Assembly (NCBI RefSeq): GCF_000014865.1
Contig: NC_008576.1
Span: 401,501 to 465,500 of the forward strand
Direction of reading: 5' to 3'
From: Magnetococcus marinus MC-1
GTDB lineage: Bacteria > Pseudomonadota > Magnetococcia > Magnetococcales > Magnetococcaceae
Length of the DNA stretch: 64,000 nucleotides
The position numbers were made by a program, and so were the translations under genes. The notes under the pieces are model-generated. The model did no database searches, was not told the DNA's origin, and saw only the letters and a program-made list of their open reading frames with translations. Below, one piece after another: positions 44,661 to 54,051 of this stretch; within the stretch, counting starts at the first letter, position 1; each line of letters begins with the position of its first letter.

Positions 44661-46205
44661 TTACAGGGGCATGTTGGCGTGTTTTTTCCAAGGGTTTTGA
44701 AGATCTTTATCCTTCATCAAACGCAATCCACGGATCACCCGATAGCGGGTGTTGTGGGGCATGATGACATCATCAATAAAGCCTTTGCTGGCGGCGATGA
44801 ACGGATTGGCAAACTTATTGGTATACTCGTCGGTCTTCTCTTGCAGCTTGGCGGCAGGGTCATCGGCCTCCTTGATCTCATTACGGAAGATAATCTCCGA
44901 TGCCCCTTTGGGACCCATCACCGCAATCTCCGCGTTGGGCCAAGCATAATTTAGGTCGCCACGTAGGTGTTTGGAGGCCATCACGTCATAAGCCCCGCCA
45001 TAAGCCTTGCGGGTGATGACGGTGATTTTGGGCACGGTACACTCGGCATACGCAAACAGCAATTTAGCGCCATGTTTAATGATACCGCCCAGCTCTTGCT
45101 GGGTACCGGGTAGAAAACCGGGCACATCCACAAAGGTGACGATGGGAATATTAAAGCAGTCGCAAAACCGCACAAAGCGGGCTGCTTTAATGGCGGAATT
45201 AATATCCAAACAGCCTGCGAGTACCAGTGGTTGGTTGGCGACGATCCCTACGGTGCTGCCCTCCATGCGTCCAAAACCGATGATAATGTTTTTGGCGTAA
45301 CCGGCTTGCACCTCCATAAAATCGTTATTATCCACCACCTTTTCGATAAGCTCTTTCATATCATAGGGTTTGGTGGCATCCATGGGTACCAGATGATCCA
45401 GGGTCATATCGGGGCGATTTGCGGGATCATGGGTTTCGACCAGGGGGGGTTTTTCGGTGTTATTGGAGGGCAGAAAGCTCATGAGGCGGCGTAGCTGTTT
45501 GAGCATGCTCATATCGTTGTCGAAGGCAAAGTCTGCTACACCGGAGCGGGTGGCGTGGGTGACGGCTCCCCCCAGGTCTTCGGCGGTTACTTCTTCGTGT
45601 GTGACGGTTTTTACCACATCGGGACCGGTCACGAACATATAGGAGGTATCTTTGACCATAGCGATAAAGTCGGTCAGTGCGGGGGAGTAGACGGCACCTC
45701 CGGCGCAGGGTCCCATAATGGCGGAGATTTGCGGGATGACGCCGGAGGCCATGACATTGCGTTGGAACACTTCGGCGTAGCCGGCGAGGGAGCTAACCCC
45801 TTCATGGATACGGGCACCGCCGGAGTCGTTGAGTCCGATCACGGGGGCGCCGACTTTGAGGGCCATATCCATAATTTTGCATATTTTTGTGGCGTTGGCT
45901 TCGGATAGGGAGCCGCCAAACACGGTAAAGTCTTGGGAGAACACAAAGACGGCGCGGCCAAAGATGGTGCCGTGACCGGTGACGACGCCATCACCGGCGA
46001 TACGTTTGTCGGCCATGCCGAAGTCGATGCAGTTATGGGTGACGAACATATCCAGTTCTTCGAAGGAGCCTTCGTCCAGCAGTACGTCGATGCGTTCACG
46101 GGCGGTGAGTTTGCCTCGTGCGTGTTGGCTATCGATACGAGCTTGGCCACCGCCCAGGCGTGCTTGGTTACGGAGGTGATCGAGTTTTTCAATAATTTCC
46201 TGCAT
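44661..46205 (-). CDS. pccB: Propionyl-CoA carboxylase beta subunit
   Basis: Carboxyltransferase beta subunit of 514 aa; moves CO2 from biotin to propionyl-CoA. Crotonase-like double domain: [20 protein letters not shown] and [13 protein letters not shown] in the N-half, the oxyanion segment [16 protein letters not shown], and [14 protein letters not shown] and [14 protein letters not shown] in the C-half. Normal length. It is the first gene after the 1.6-kb repeat block that separates it from meaB, and its promoter should lie in or beside that block (83 bases of unique DNA precede the array). Confidence 0.96.
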   Translation of the reverse strand: MQEIIEKLDHLRNQARLGGGQARIDSQHARGKLTARERIDVLLDEGSFEELDMFVTHNCIDFGMADKRIAGDGVVTGHGTIFGRAVFVFSQDFTVFGGSLSEANATKICKIMDMALKVGAPVIGLNDSGGARIHEGVSSLAGYAEVFQRNVMASGVIPQISAIMGPCAGGAVYSPALTDFIAMVKDTSYMFVTGPDVVKTVTHEEVTAEDLGGAVTHATRSGVADFAFDNDMSMLKQLRRLMSFLPSNNTEKPPLVETHDPANRPDMTLDHLVPMDATKPYDMKELIEKVVDNNDFMEVQAGYAKNIIIGFGRMEGSTVGIVANQPLVLAGCLDINSAIKAARFVRFCDCFNIPIVTFVDVPGFLPGTQQELGGIIKHGAKLLFAYAECTVPKITVITRKAYGGAYDVMASKHLRGDLNYAWPNAEIAVMGPKGASEIIFRNEIKEADDPAAKLQEKTDEYTNKFANPFIAASKGFIDDVIMPHNTRYRVIRGLRLMKDKDLQNPWKKHANMPL

Positions 46206-46288
46206 GGCGATGGTCTCTCCCGGTTGCTTTCTAAGTCGTTAGACTTTACGGAGTGTTATCTCCATTTTGCCCTTATATTCAGGGCTTT

Positions 46289-46870
46289 TATGCTAAAAAG
46301 GGGTCTGAGGGGAGGTGTTTTTTTCCCTCAGGTTTTTTCTTTTAGTTTGTTGATTTTGTAGCAAAATCTCCCGGTATAGCACTTAATTTTATAGCTTTTA
46401 CGCTTAAAAAAAGGTTTGAGGGGGGTCTGGGGGGAGAAGTTCTCTGTCTCCCCTCAGGTTTTTTCTTTTAGTTTGTTGATTTTGTAGCAAAATCTCCCGG
46501 TATAGCACTTAATTTTATAGCTTTTACGCTTAAAAAAAGGTTTGAGGGGGGTCTGGGGGGAGAAGTTCTCTGTCTCCCCTCAGGTTTTTTCTTTTAGTTT
46601 GTTGATTTTGTAGCAAAATCTCCCGGTATAGCACTTAATTTTATAGCTTTTACGCTTAAAAAAAGGTTTGAGGGGGGTCTGGGGGGAGAAGTTCTCTGTC
46701 TCCCCTCAGGGTTTTGCTTTTAGTTTGTTGATTTTGTAGCAAAATCTCCCGGTATAGCACTTAATTTTATAGCTTTTACGCTTAAAAAAAGGTTTGAGGG
46801 GGGTCTGGGGGGAGAAGTTCTCTGTCTCCCCTCAGGGTTTTGCTTTTAGTCTTTTGTTTTTTTTGTTTTT
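46289..46870 (+). repeat. 126-bp tandem array, about 4.6 copies
   Basis: CGCTTAAAAAAAGG recurs at about 46401, 46527, 46653 and 46779, exactly 126 bp apart, preceded by a partial, more diverged unit. The core is the same as at 40654, but the linker (GTAGCAAAATCTCCCGG, TATAGCACTTAATTTTATAG, CTTTTACG) is unrelated to the linker there. Copies within the array are almost identical. Confidence 0.93.
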
Positions 46871-46877
46871 TCTTTTA

Positions 46878-47002
46878 GGCTCGCCCTTCGCAACGGGAGC
46901 TAAGCTGCGTCTTTTTGCAGCTTAGCGACCAGCGAGCCAGCTTTTTAATCCGTATGGATGGGGAAATTGGGGTTTTTTTCCAATTTCCCCATCCATACGG
47001 AT
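46878..47002. repeat. Double-hairpin module, second copy
   Basis: Essentially identical to 41015-41139: a GGCTCGC/GCGAGCC outer stem with a GCTAAGCTGC inner stem, then perfect 23-bp arms 46948-46970 and 46980-47002. It joins the 126-bp array to the 348-type array. Confidence 0.93.
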
Positions 47003-47108
47003 GCCAAACGCCCCAGCGGGGCTTAGGTCTGGGCGGTGGTTGGGGGATGTAGAGATTGACCCTCCCAGCGCCGGTGTGCCCAAGCGCGGTTTTCACCCCA
47101 GCCACTGC

Positions 47109-47762
47109 GTGCCCAACCGCCCGCCACGCTGGCGCGTGACATCGCTACCCTATGCCCCGTACCGCGCTCCTACACAACCCGTGCTCTCTTAATAAAACCC
47201 CTGCACCCTTGCTCCATCGGTACGGGGCTTTACAAAAGATCAAAAGATTAAAAAAGTCAAAAGATCTCAGGGCTTCGCCCCGAACCCCACTGGGCTCCGC
47301 CCAGACCCGGCAGGGCTCTGCCCTGCACCCGCTGGGTGGGCAAGCAGAGCTTCCCCCCAGACCCCCCAATCCCTTTTAATAATGGGACTCCCTGGACATA
47401 GAGGCATTCAGTTTCGAGTTGGGCTCTGTTGGGGCATGTAGAGATTTACCCTCCCAACTCCAATGTGCCCAACCGCCCGCCACGCTGGCGCGTGACATCG
47501 CTACCCTATGCCCCGTACCGCGCTCCTACACAACCCGTGCTCTCTTAATAAAACCCCTGCACCCTTGCTCCATCGGTACGGGGCTAAAAGATCAAAAGAT
47601 TAAAAAAGTCAAAAGATCTCAGGGCTTCGCCCCGAACCCCACTGGGCTCCGCCCAGACCCGGCAGGGCTCTGCCCTGCACCCGCTGGGTGGGCAAGCAGA
47701 GCTTCCCCCCAGACCCCCCAATCCCTTTTAATAATGGGACTCCCTGGGCATAGAGGCATTCA
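47109..47762 (+). repeat. 348-type tandem repeats, about 1.85 copies (356-bp period)
   Basis: GTGCCCAACCG recurs at 47109 and 47465. The period is 356 because of an extra 8 bases (duplicated CAAAAGAT) in the first copy. Otherwise the units match those at 41246-42235 and end at the same TAGAGGCATTCA boundary, 38 bases before the meaB stop. Confidence 0.93.
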
Positions 47763-47799
47763 AAATCACTAACACATTCCCTCTACCACCTCCCCCAAC

Positions 47800-48804
47800 C
47801 TAAAGACCATCTGCCCCACCACCATCGGTAAAACGATCCAATAATAACTCCGCCGCAACCACCGCCGTCACCTCACCCGCAACCACCCGTAACTCCAAAC
47901 CCTGCAAAATATCCTTAACCTGCACATGCGCCATAAAACGCTGCGTCAAACCATCCCGTACCAAATCCCACATCCACGCCCGCGCTTGCTCCTGACGCTT
48001 ATATGCCAACGCCCCCGATGCCGTCATGCCCTCACGAAAACGTGAAAACAGTGACCATACCTCAGCCAAACCACGACCCTCCGCCGCACTGATCGTCATC
48101 ACCTCAGGATCCCAACCCACCGAACCCCCATGCAATAACCTCAATGCCGACTCAATCCCACCCGCCGTACGCTGCGCCGCATCCACAAAGGCACCATCAC
48201 TCTTGTTGACCAATACCAGATCCGCCAACTCCATAATGCCCCGCTTCATCCCCTGTAACTCATCCCCCGCATTGGGTAAGGCCATTAACACAAATAAATC
48301 TACCATGCCCGCCACCAAGGTCTCACTCTGACCCACACCAACCGTCTCAATTAAAATAATCTCATACCCCGCCGCCTCCAAAATCAACTGCGACTCCCGC
48401 GTGCAACGCGCAACCCCACCCAAACTCTCCCCCGCCGGCGAAGGCCGAATAAACGCCTGCCGCGATCCCGTCAAACGCGCCATGCGCGTCTTGTCCCCCA
48501 AAATGGAACCACCACTGCGCCGTGACGATGGATCAACCGCCAACACCCCAACCCGTAACCCCTGCTCAATTAAATAAAGCCCAAAAACCTCAATAAAGGT
48601 GCTCTTGCCCGCCCCAGGCGGTCCACTTATACCCACCCGTAACGCCCCCCCCGTGTGAGGCATCAACCCCGCCAACACCTCACGCGCCAAGAGCCTATCC
48701 TCAGCCCGTGAACTCTCCACCAACGTAATCGCCTTGGCCACCATGCGCCGGTTGCCCGCCAATACCCCGGCAATATACTCCTGGCCCGTGTGGCGCATGC
48801 CCAA
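47800..48804 (-). CDS. meaB: MeaB/ArgK-type GTPase, methylmalonyl-CoA mutase chaperone
   Basis: G3E-family P-loop GTPase of 334 aa that protects methylmalonyl-CoA mutase and gates cobalamin loading. Walker A GISGPPGAGKSTFIE (about 58-72), VLAVDPSSRRSGGSILGDKTRM, ETVGVGQSE (Walker B region) and NKSDGAFVD (base specificity). It lies 5 bases after mcm and is surely cotranscribed. The coding strand is strongly G/T-rich, as in the 3' part of mcm. A repeat block follows the stop. Confidence 0.95.
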   Translation of the reverse strand: MGMRHTGQEYIAGVLAGNRRMVAKAITLVESSRAEDRLLAREVLAGLMPHTGGALRVGISGPPGAGKSTFIEVFGLYLIEQGLRVGVLAVDPSSRRSGGSILGDKTRMARLTGSRQAFIRPSPAGESLGGVARCTRESQLILEAAGYEIILIETVGVGQSETLVAGMVDLFVLMALPNAGDELQGMKRGIMELADLVLVNKSDGAFVDAAQRTAGGIESALRLLHGGSVGWDPEVMTISAAEGRGLAEVWSLFSRFREGMTASGALAYKRQEQARAWMWDLVRDGLTQRFMAHVQVKDILQGLELRVVAGEVTAVVAAELLLDRFTDGGGADGL

Positions 48805-48809
48805 ACCCC

Positions 48810-50954
48810 TTAACCCCGCTTCGCCCGTATCGCCCGCAAAACCCGACCCGCCGCATCCACCACCGAAGTGCCCGGCCCAAAAATCTCCGCCACCCCCGCC
48901 TCACGCAAGAAAGCATAATCCTGCTCCGGGATCACCCCACCCGCAACCACCAAGACATCCTCCGCTTGCTCCGCACACAATGCCCTAATCAACGCCGGTA
49001 TCAATGTATGATGCGCACCCGCTAAGGTCGATACCCCCAAAACATGCACATCGTTCTCAACCGCCTGCTGCGCCGCCTCCTCCGGGGTCTGAAACAGCGG
49101 ACCAAGATCCACATCAAAACCCAAATCCGCAAAAGCACTGGCAATAACCTTGGCTCCCCGGTCATGCCCATCCTGCCCCATCTTCACCACCAACAAACGC
49201 GGACGCCGACCCTCCTCCTGCGCAAAAGCCTCAATATCCCGCCGTAACGCCTTCCACGTCTCATCCTCTTCCCACACCTTGCCATACACTCCCGTGGTTG
49301 CCTGCGCTTTGTCCTGAAAACGACCATATACCTGCTCCAAAGCGCTGGTAATCTCCCCACCCGTAGCCCGCGCCGCCGTCGCCTCAATGGCCAGTGCTAA
49401 TAGATTGCCCTCCCCAGAAGCCGCCGCCGCCGTCATGCGAGCCAAAATCTCCGCCACCTGAGCATTGTCCCGATTCGCCTTGACCCACTGCAACCGGGCT
49501 ACCTGTGACGTGCGTACCGCATCATTATCCACCACCAACACATCCACCGGATCCTCCTGTGGGGGACGATACCGATTAACCCCCACAATCACATCCAACC
49601 CCTTATCAATACGTGCCTGCCGCTCCGCCGCCGAGGCCTCAATACGGCGGCTCGGCAAACCCGCCGCAATGGCCTTGACCATGCCACCCTTGGCCTCAAC
49701 CTCCTCAAAAATCGCCCACGCCTTCTCCGCTAACGCCCGGGTTAAACTCTCCATCATGTAAGAACCCGCCCACGGATCAACCACGTGGGTAATGTGGCAC
49801 TCCTCCTGCAAAATAAGCTGGGTGTTGCGGGCAATACGGGCCGAAAAATCCGTGGGTAGGGCCATCGCCTCATCCAATGCGTTGGTGTGCAACGATTGAG
49901 TGCCACCAAAAACCGCCGCCATCGCCTCCACCGTCGTGCGTACCACGTTGTTGTAGGGATCTTGCGAGGTCAACGACCAACCCGAAGTCTGACAGTGGGT
50001 GCGTAACATACTCGACCGGGGATCACTGGGTTTAAAACCCTCCATAATCCGCGTCCAGAGCAGCCGCGCCGCACGTAACTTGGCAACTTCCATAAAGAAA
50101 TTCATGCCAATGCCAAAGAAAAACGATAAGCGAGGGGCAAAAGCATCCACCGTCAAGCCACGGCTAATAGCTGTCTCTACATAGGCTTTGCCATCCGCTA
50201 AGGTATAGGCCAACTCCAAGGCCGCATCCGCTCCCGCCTCCTGAATATGGTATCCAGAGATTGAGATGGTGTTAAACTTGGGCATATGCTCAGAGGCATA
50301 CACAATAATATCCCCAATAATGCGCATGGAAGGCTCAGGGGGATAGATGTAGGTGTTGCGCACCATAAACTCTTTGAGAATATCATTCTGAATGGTGCCG
50401 CTTAGCTGATCCTCCGTAACCCCTTGTTCACGGGCGGCCACCACATACCCCGCTAAAATGGGTAGCACCGCACCATTCATAGTCATGGAGACCGAAACTT
50501 TGTCTAAAGGAATGCCGTCGAACAAAATTTTCATATCTTCCACACTGTCTATGGCCACCCCAGCTTTGCCTACATCCCCCACCACCCGAGGGTGGTCCGA
50601 GTCATAACCCCGGTGCGTTGCCAGATCAAAGGCGACAGAGATACCCTGACCACCACCCGCCAAGGCTCGTTTATAAAAGGCGTTGGAGGCTTCCGCTGTA
50701 GAAAACCCCGCATATTGACGGATGGTCCAGGGTCGGCTGGCATACATGGTCGGGTAGGGACCACGGGTATAGGGTGCCATGCCGGGCATGGTGTCGCTCT
50801 CCCAACCATGGGCCGTGAGGTCGGCTGAAGTGTAGAGGCTTTTAACCTCAATACCCTCGGCACTGTGCCAGTGCAGGCTCTCCAGCGGTTTTCCCTTCAG
50901 GCTTTTTGTCGCCAGTGCTTGCCAATCTGCCAAAGTAGGCTTGCTGTGGGCCAT
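48810..50954 (-). CDS. scpA: Methylmalonyl-CoA mutase
   Basis: Adenosylcobalamin enzyme of 714 aa; rearranges (R)-methylmalonyl-CoA to succinyl-CoA. The N-terminal TIM barrel carries [20 protein letters not shown] and [20 protein letters not shown]. The C-terminal B12-binding domain has [11 protein letters not shown] (cobalt-ligating His in DxHxxG, about 603-613) and [12 protein letters not shown]. Single-chain homodimer type like ScpA/Sbm. It starts the minus-strand operon; no cobalamin riboswitch is visible upstream. It feeds succinyl-CoA to the TCA cycle and, through PckA, to gluconeogenesis. Confidence 0.97.
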   Translation of the reverse strand: MAHSKPTLADWQALATKSLKGKPLESLHWHSAEGIEVKSLYTSADLTAHGWESDTMPGMAPYTRGPYPTMYASRPWTIRQYAGFSTAEASNAFYKRALAGGGQGISVAFDLATHRGYDSDHPRVVGDVGKAGVAIDSVEDMKILFDGIPLDKVSVSMTMNGAVLPILAGYVVAAREQGVTEDQLSGTIQNDILKEFMVRNTYIYPPEPSMRIIGDIIVYASEHMPKFNTISISGYHIQEAGADAALELAYTLADGKAYVETAISRGLTVDAFAPRLSFFFGIGMNFFMEVAKLRAARLLWTRIMEGFKPSDPRSSMLRTHCQTSGWSLTSQDPYNNVVRTTVEAMAAVFGGTQSLHTNALDEAMALPTDFSARIARNTQLILQEECHITHVVDPWAGSYMMESLTRALAEKAWAIFEEVEAKGGMVKAIAAGLPSRRIEASAAERQARIDKGLDVIVGVNRYRPPQEDPVDVLVVDNDAVRTSQVARLQWVKANRDNAQVAEILARMTAAAASGEGNLLALAIEATAARATGGEITSALEQVYGRFQDKAQATTGVYGKVWEEDETWKALRRDIEAFAQEEGRRPRLLVVKMGQDGHDRGAKVIASAFADLGFDVDLGPLFQTPEEAAQQAVENDVHVLGVSTLAGAHHTLIPALIRALCAEQAEDVLVVAGGVIPEQDYAFLREAGVAEIFGPGTSVVDAAGRVLRAIRAKRG

Positions 50955-51383
50955 TGTGGTGTTCCCCTGTATGCCGTCAGTGCATCTGCATGAATGGTTT
51001 TCAAAGCGTATTCCACGTTAAACGCTTGGCATGCACGTCCATCTGATTAAACCATTGGAGCGGGGGCATGCCGTGCCAATTGCACTTAGCCCGATCATGG
51101 GAATACGCTATTTAACCACCATATATGAAACGGTTTGAATTAATCAAGCCTATGTTTTTTAACTATTTGCGTGGTTTATGTGGGGTGTTGGCAGAGATAA
51201 TAGTGATGCCCGTTGATATACCTAAACAGAGCACGTGTTGCTTTGCATAATGTCTATGAAAGATGGGGATGTTTTGCCGATTAGTAGGAATAATGCACGG
51301 CCAAATCAAGTTTATTATTTCTCTATTGAATAGGGGGTAAAGGGGTTTGGGTGGAGAAAATGGGCCATATTTTTTCAGGTGGC
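50955..51383. other. Intergenic region upstream of mcm
   Basis: A 429-base gap between two minus-strand genes. It contains an inverted repeat, GCGTATTCC (51006-51014) and GGAATACGC (51100-51108), in the likely mcm promoter or leader. The part at 51130-51340 is AT-rich and featureless. No gene is supported. Confidence 0.5.
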
Positions 51384-52364
51384 TTATCGGTTGATCGCGC
51401 TTTGATAGTGGGTTACCCAGTTTGCGGTGGAATCGTGAGTGACCTCTAAACCAAATTCATCAACATGACCCGATAAACGGTGAGCGATGCGTTGCGTGAC
51501 CGACAAATCATAGTGGCTGCCATCATAGGTATAGGCGGGATTGGCTGTTATCTGGGAGGGTAGGGCGAAATCATAAAAGCGTGTAAAATGGGTTTTAACC
51601 TGTTGGTAGAGATTGATAATTGTTTCTAAACGGTAATGTTCCAGCCAAAAAGCCACATGCCGGGTAGATTCCGGGGGTATGTAGCCAAGCCGTTGACTGT
51701 GGGGAAAAATCTCGGCCAAGGCCGCGTAGTGATGTAGATTGTGCCCGCCCAGTGGCAGCTTCAAACGATCCGACGGTCTATCCAGGGCAGGTTGATAGGG
51801 GGGCAGCCCATCCTCGACTCGGCAGATAAACTGCCCGTCATAATAGCGGGGCAGGGGCGATTGACCCCGTTGTAGTTGGCGAGAGAGCGCCACAGCACCC
51901 CACGAAAGATAGCTGCGTAAGGCGCTAGGCGGTTTTTCCATACGCTGCACAAACGCAGGAATGGAGAGGGCATCCTCCCACTTGGCTAGGTTATACAGAT
52001 CCACCCCCACAATAATTAACTTAGGGTTGGGATTCCATTTTTTAACATAGCGGGCATACGCCACAATCTCCTCAATGCGGCCGGAGGAAAAGGCAAAATT
52101 AAAACAGCGATACCCTTTAATCTGCTGGGGGTTAAGCAGCGTGGTGCGGGAGCTGCCAAAGATAAAGCAGTCATAGCTGTCGGGATGGCGCAAAAACTGA
52201 TTGGTTTTAGAGAGGCGCTCGTCAAAGGTGTAGTTCACCGGACGAAATTGGTTGCCCGCAAAATACCAGAGAGGGTCCCACAAGGCGTTGTAGAGAAAAA
52301 CAGCGCCCAGTACCCCGATAACGGTAAGGCTAAGGGCGAGGCCGTAACGGTGTATGGGCTGCAT
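51384..52364 (-). CDS. SGNH-like partner of an MBOAT acyltransferase
   Basis: Protein of about 326 aa with one N-terminal membrane helix (ALSLTVIGVLGAVFLYNALW) and a periplasmic domain. CFIFGSSRTTLLNP resembles the nucleophile block of SGNH/AlgJ-like acetyltransferase partners, and SHYDLSVTQRIA near the C-terminus could supply Asp/His (DGSHYD). It lies 8 bases after the MBOAT gene, the usual pairing in polysaccharide O-acetylation. I start at 52364; the frame is open 165 codons further upstream, but only as antiframe of the MBOAT gene. Confidence 0.72.
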   Translation of the reverse strand: MQPIHRYGLALSLTVIGVLGAVFLYNALWDPLWYFAGNQFRPVNYTFDERLSKTNQFLRHPDSYDCFIFGSSRTTLLNPQQIKGYRCFNFAFSSGRIEEIVAYARYVKKWNPNPKLIIVGVDLYNLAKWEDALSIPAFVQRMEKPPSALRSYLSWGAVALSRQLQRGQSPLPRYYDGQFICRVEDGLPPYQPALDRPSDRLKLPLGGHNLHHYAALAEIFPHSQRLGYIPPESTRHVAFWLEHYRLETIINLYQQVKTHFTRFYDFALPSQITANPAYTYDGSHYDLSVTQRIAHRLSGHVDEFGLEVTHDSTANWVTHYQSAINR

Positions 52365-52372
52365 AAGGGGCC

Positions 52373-53896
52373 TCAAAACTGAAAATAGAGAAAGGCACTG
52401 ACCTGCTGCAAGGAGAGCAGCACCCCGGCTAAAATCAACCCCGTATAGATCCCCCACCGTGCCGTTGGTCGCCAAAGCAAGCCTTGGAAAGATGCTTGGC
52501 TGTGGCTTAGCTGATTGGCCAACTCCGGGGCTACATGCTGGCGCATCATTTGATAGGTGTTGGGCAGCACCCAAGCGGCCAGCAAAGCCATGCCAACTTG
52601 GGCTATGGCGGTGGTGTGGTTTAACAGACCATGGGGTGCGATGCCCGTATAATTTAACCAACTCCAATGGGGCAGCCACGGTGCCAAAGTGGCCGGTAGC
52701 GTCACCCCATGCAACCCAAACATGGCAGCCAATAGGTGGCTGGCTCCGGCAAAGCTGGTGGCACGGAAGAAGACCCACCCCACCACCACGGCCATAAAGG
52801 TTAGCCCCACTGCAAACCAAGGATGCAGTGTGAAACGCTTGGTGCCCACATGCTGCCACGCATGGTTAATCATCAAATAAGTGCCGTGCAAGAGCCCCCA
52901 CACCATAAAGGTCCAACCTGCGCCATGCCATAATCCACCCAACAGCATGGTGAGCATCAGGTTGGTATAGCGTCGCCAGGGTGCACAGTGCCCACCCCCC
53001 AAAGGGATATACAGATAGTCTCTTAAAAAGCGGGAGAGGGTCATATGCCAGCGCCGCCAAAATTCAATAATCGAGTGGGCTTTATAAGGGGAGTTAAAAT
53101 TAAGGGGCAAGTGAATGCCAAACAGACGTCCCAAACCGATAGCCATGTCCGAATAGCCAGAAAAATCAAAATAGATCTGCCCGGTATAGGCCAGCACCCC
53201 GAGCCATGCCTCGACCAAGGAGAGCGCCCCCCCCGCCTCTGCTTGGTTAAAAATGACATCCGCATGGGGGGCTAATGTGTCGGCAATGAGCACTTTTTTA
53301 CCCAAGCCAATGATAAAAATAGTCAGCCCCACATAGAGATCAGTCGCACTGGGCCGTAGGGCCTCTGCCCCGCGAAACTGCCCCATCATCTCCTTATGGT
53401 GTACGATAGGCCCAGCTATAAGCTGCGGGAAAAAAGTAACAAAGAGCATGTAGTGTAAAGGGTTATGCACATCGACCTGCTGGCGATGACAATCCACCAG
53501 ATAGGCAATCTGCTGAAAAGTAAAAAAGGAGATCGCCAAAGGTAGCACAATCTGCGGTAAGGACCACGAGCTGTGCAACAACTGGTTAAGGGTATGACCG
53601 ACAAACAGGGCATACTTAAACCAACCCAATAGGCCCAAATTAACCAAAATGCCCACAGTCAGCAGCGCAACACTGCCGCGCCGCTGTAGAATCATGCCCG
53701 CCAGCGCATAGTTAATGCCCATGGAGAGTAAAATTAACAGCAAATAGCGTGGGTTCCACCACCCATAAAAAAACAGCGAGGCGGCCACCAACCATGGCAG
53801 TGTCAACTGCTCAGTGGCATAGCGGCGTAGCAGCATGGTCACAGCCCATACGGTGGGGAGAAAATAGAGCAAAAAAGTGTAAGAGTTAAACAGCAC
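52373..53896 (-). CDS. MBOAT family O-acyltransferase (AlgI/DltB-like)
   Basis: Polytopic inner-membrane acyltransferase of 507 aa with about 11 hydrophobic segments. Family landmarks: LLYFLPTVWAVTMLL at the start, IYFDFSGYSDMAIGLGRLFG, NSPYKAHSIIEFWRRWHMTLSRFLRDYLYIPLGG, and the catalytic His region LGGLWHGAGWTFMVWGLLHG. It probably moves acetyl groups across the membrane to a polysaccharide; the adjacent SGNH-like protein would complete transfer. The target is not evident. A divergent glycosyltransferase gene lies 155 bases away. Confidence 0.93.
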   Translation of the reverse strand: MLFNSYTFLLYFLPTVWAVTMLLRRYATEQLTLPWLVAASLFFYGWWNPRYLLLILLSMGINYALAGMILQRRGSVALLTVGILVNLGLLGWFKYALFVGHTLNQLLHSSWSLPQIVLPLAISFFTFQQIAYLVDCHRQQVDVHNPLHYMLFVTFFPQLIAGPIVHHKEMMGQFRGAEALRPSATDLYVGLTIFIIGLGKKVLIADTLAPHADVIFNQAEAGGALSLVEAWLGVLAYTGQIYFDFSGYSDMAIGLGRLFGIHLPLNFNSPYKAHSIIEFWRRWHMTLSRFLRDYLYIPLGGGHCAPWRRYTNLMLTMLLGGLWHGAGWTFMVWGLLHGTYLMINHAWQHVGTKRFTLHPWFAVGLTFMAVVVGWVFFRATSFAGASHLLAAMFGLHGVTLPATLAPWLPHWSWLNYTGIAPHGLLNHTTAIAQVGMALLAAWVLPNTYQMMRQHVAPELANQLSHSQASFQGLLWRPTARWGIYTGLILAGVLLSLQQVSAFLYFQF

Positions 53897-54051
53897 CGAT
53901 TAATGATCCTATGCCTGCTGAAGAGATGATTCCCTTGCAACCATGCAAAAAGGTCGCCTAATCCCACCAGCACTTGGGTCTGCCTTTCCCCTTGGGTATG
54001 CTGTAGGTCGCCCAACCGGGTTTTCATGTTGCGCCATGTATAGGATCAACC

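Noticed and set aside
51325-51380. A degenerate copy of the G-rich repeat core
   Set aside because: GGGGG, TTTGGGTGGAGAA and TTTTTTCAGG are reminiscent of the core, but the match is too weak to claim by eye.
50955-51383. Cobalamin riboswitch upstream of methylmalonyl-CoA mutase
   Set aside because: I looked for the B12 box (GCCACTG) and the conserved core on the minus strand and did not find them. Only a 9-bp dyad is present.
52365-52859. Extended N-terminus for the SGNH-like gene
   Set aside because: The extra 165 codons overlap the MBOAT coding sequence entirely and read as low-complexity antiframe. ATG 52364 gives a normal membrane anchor.
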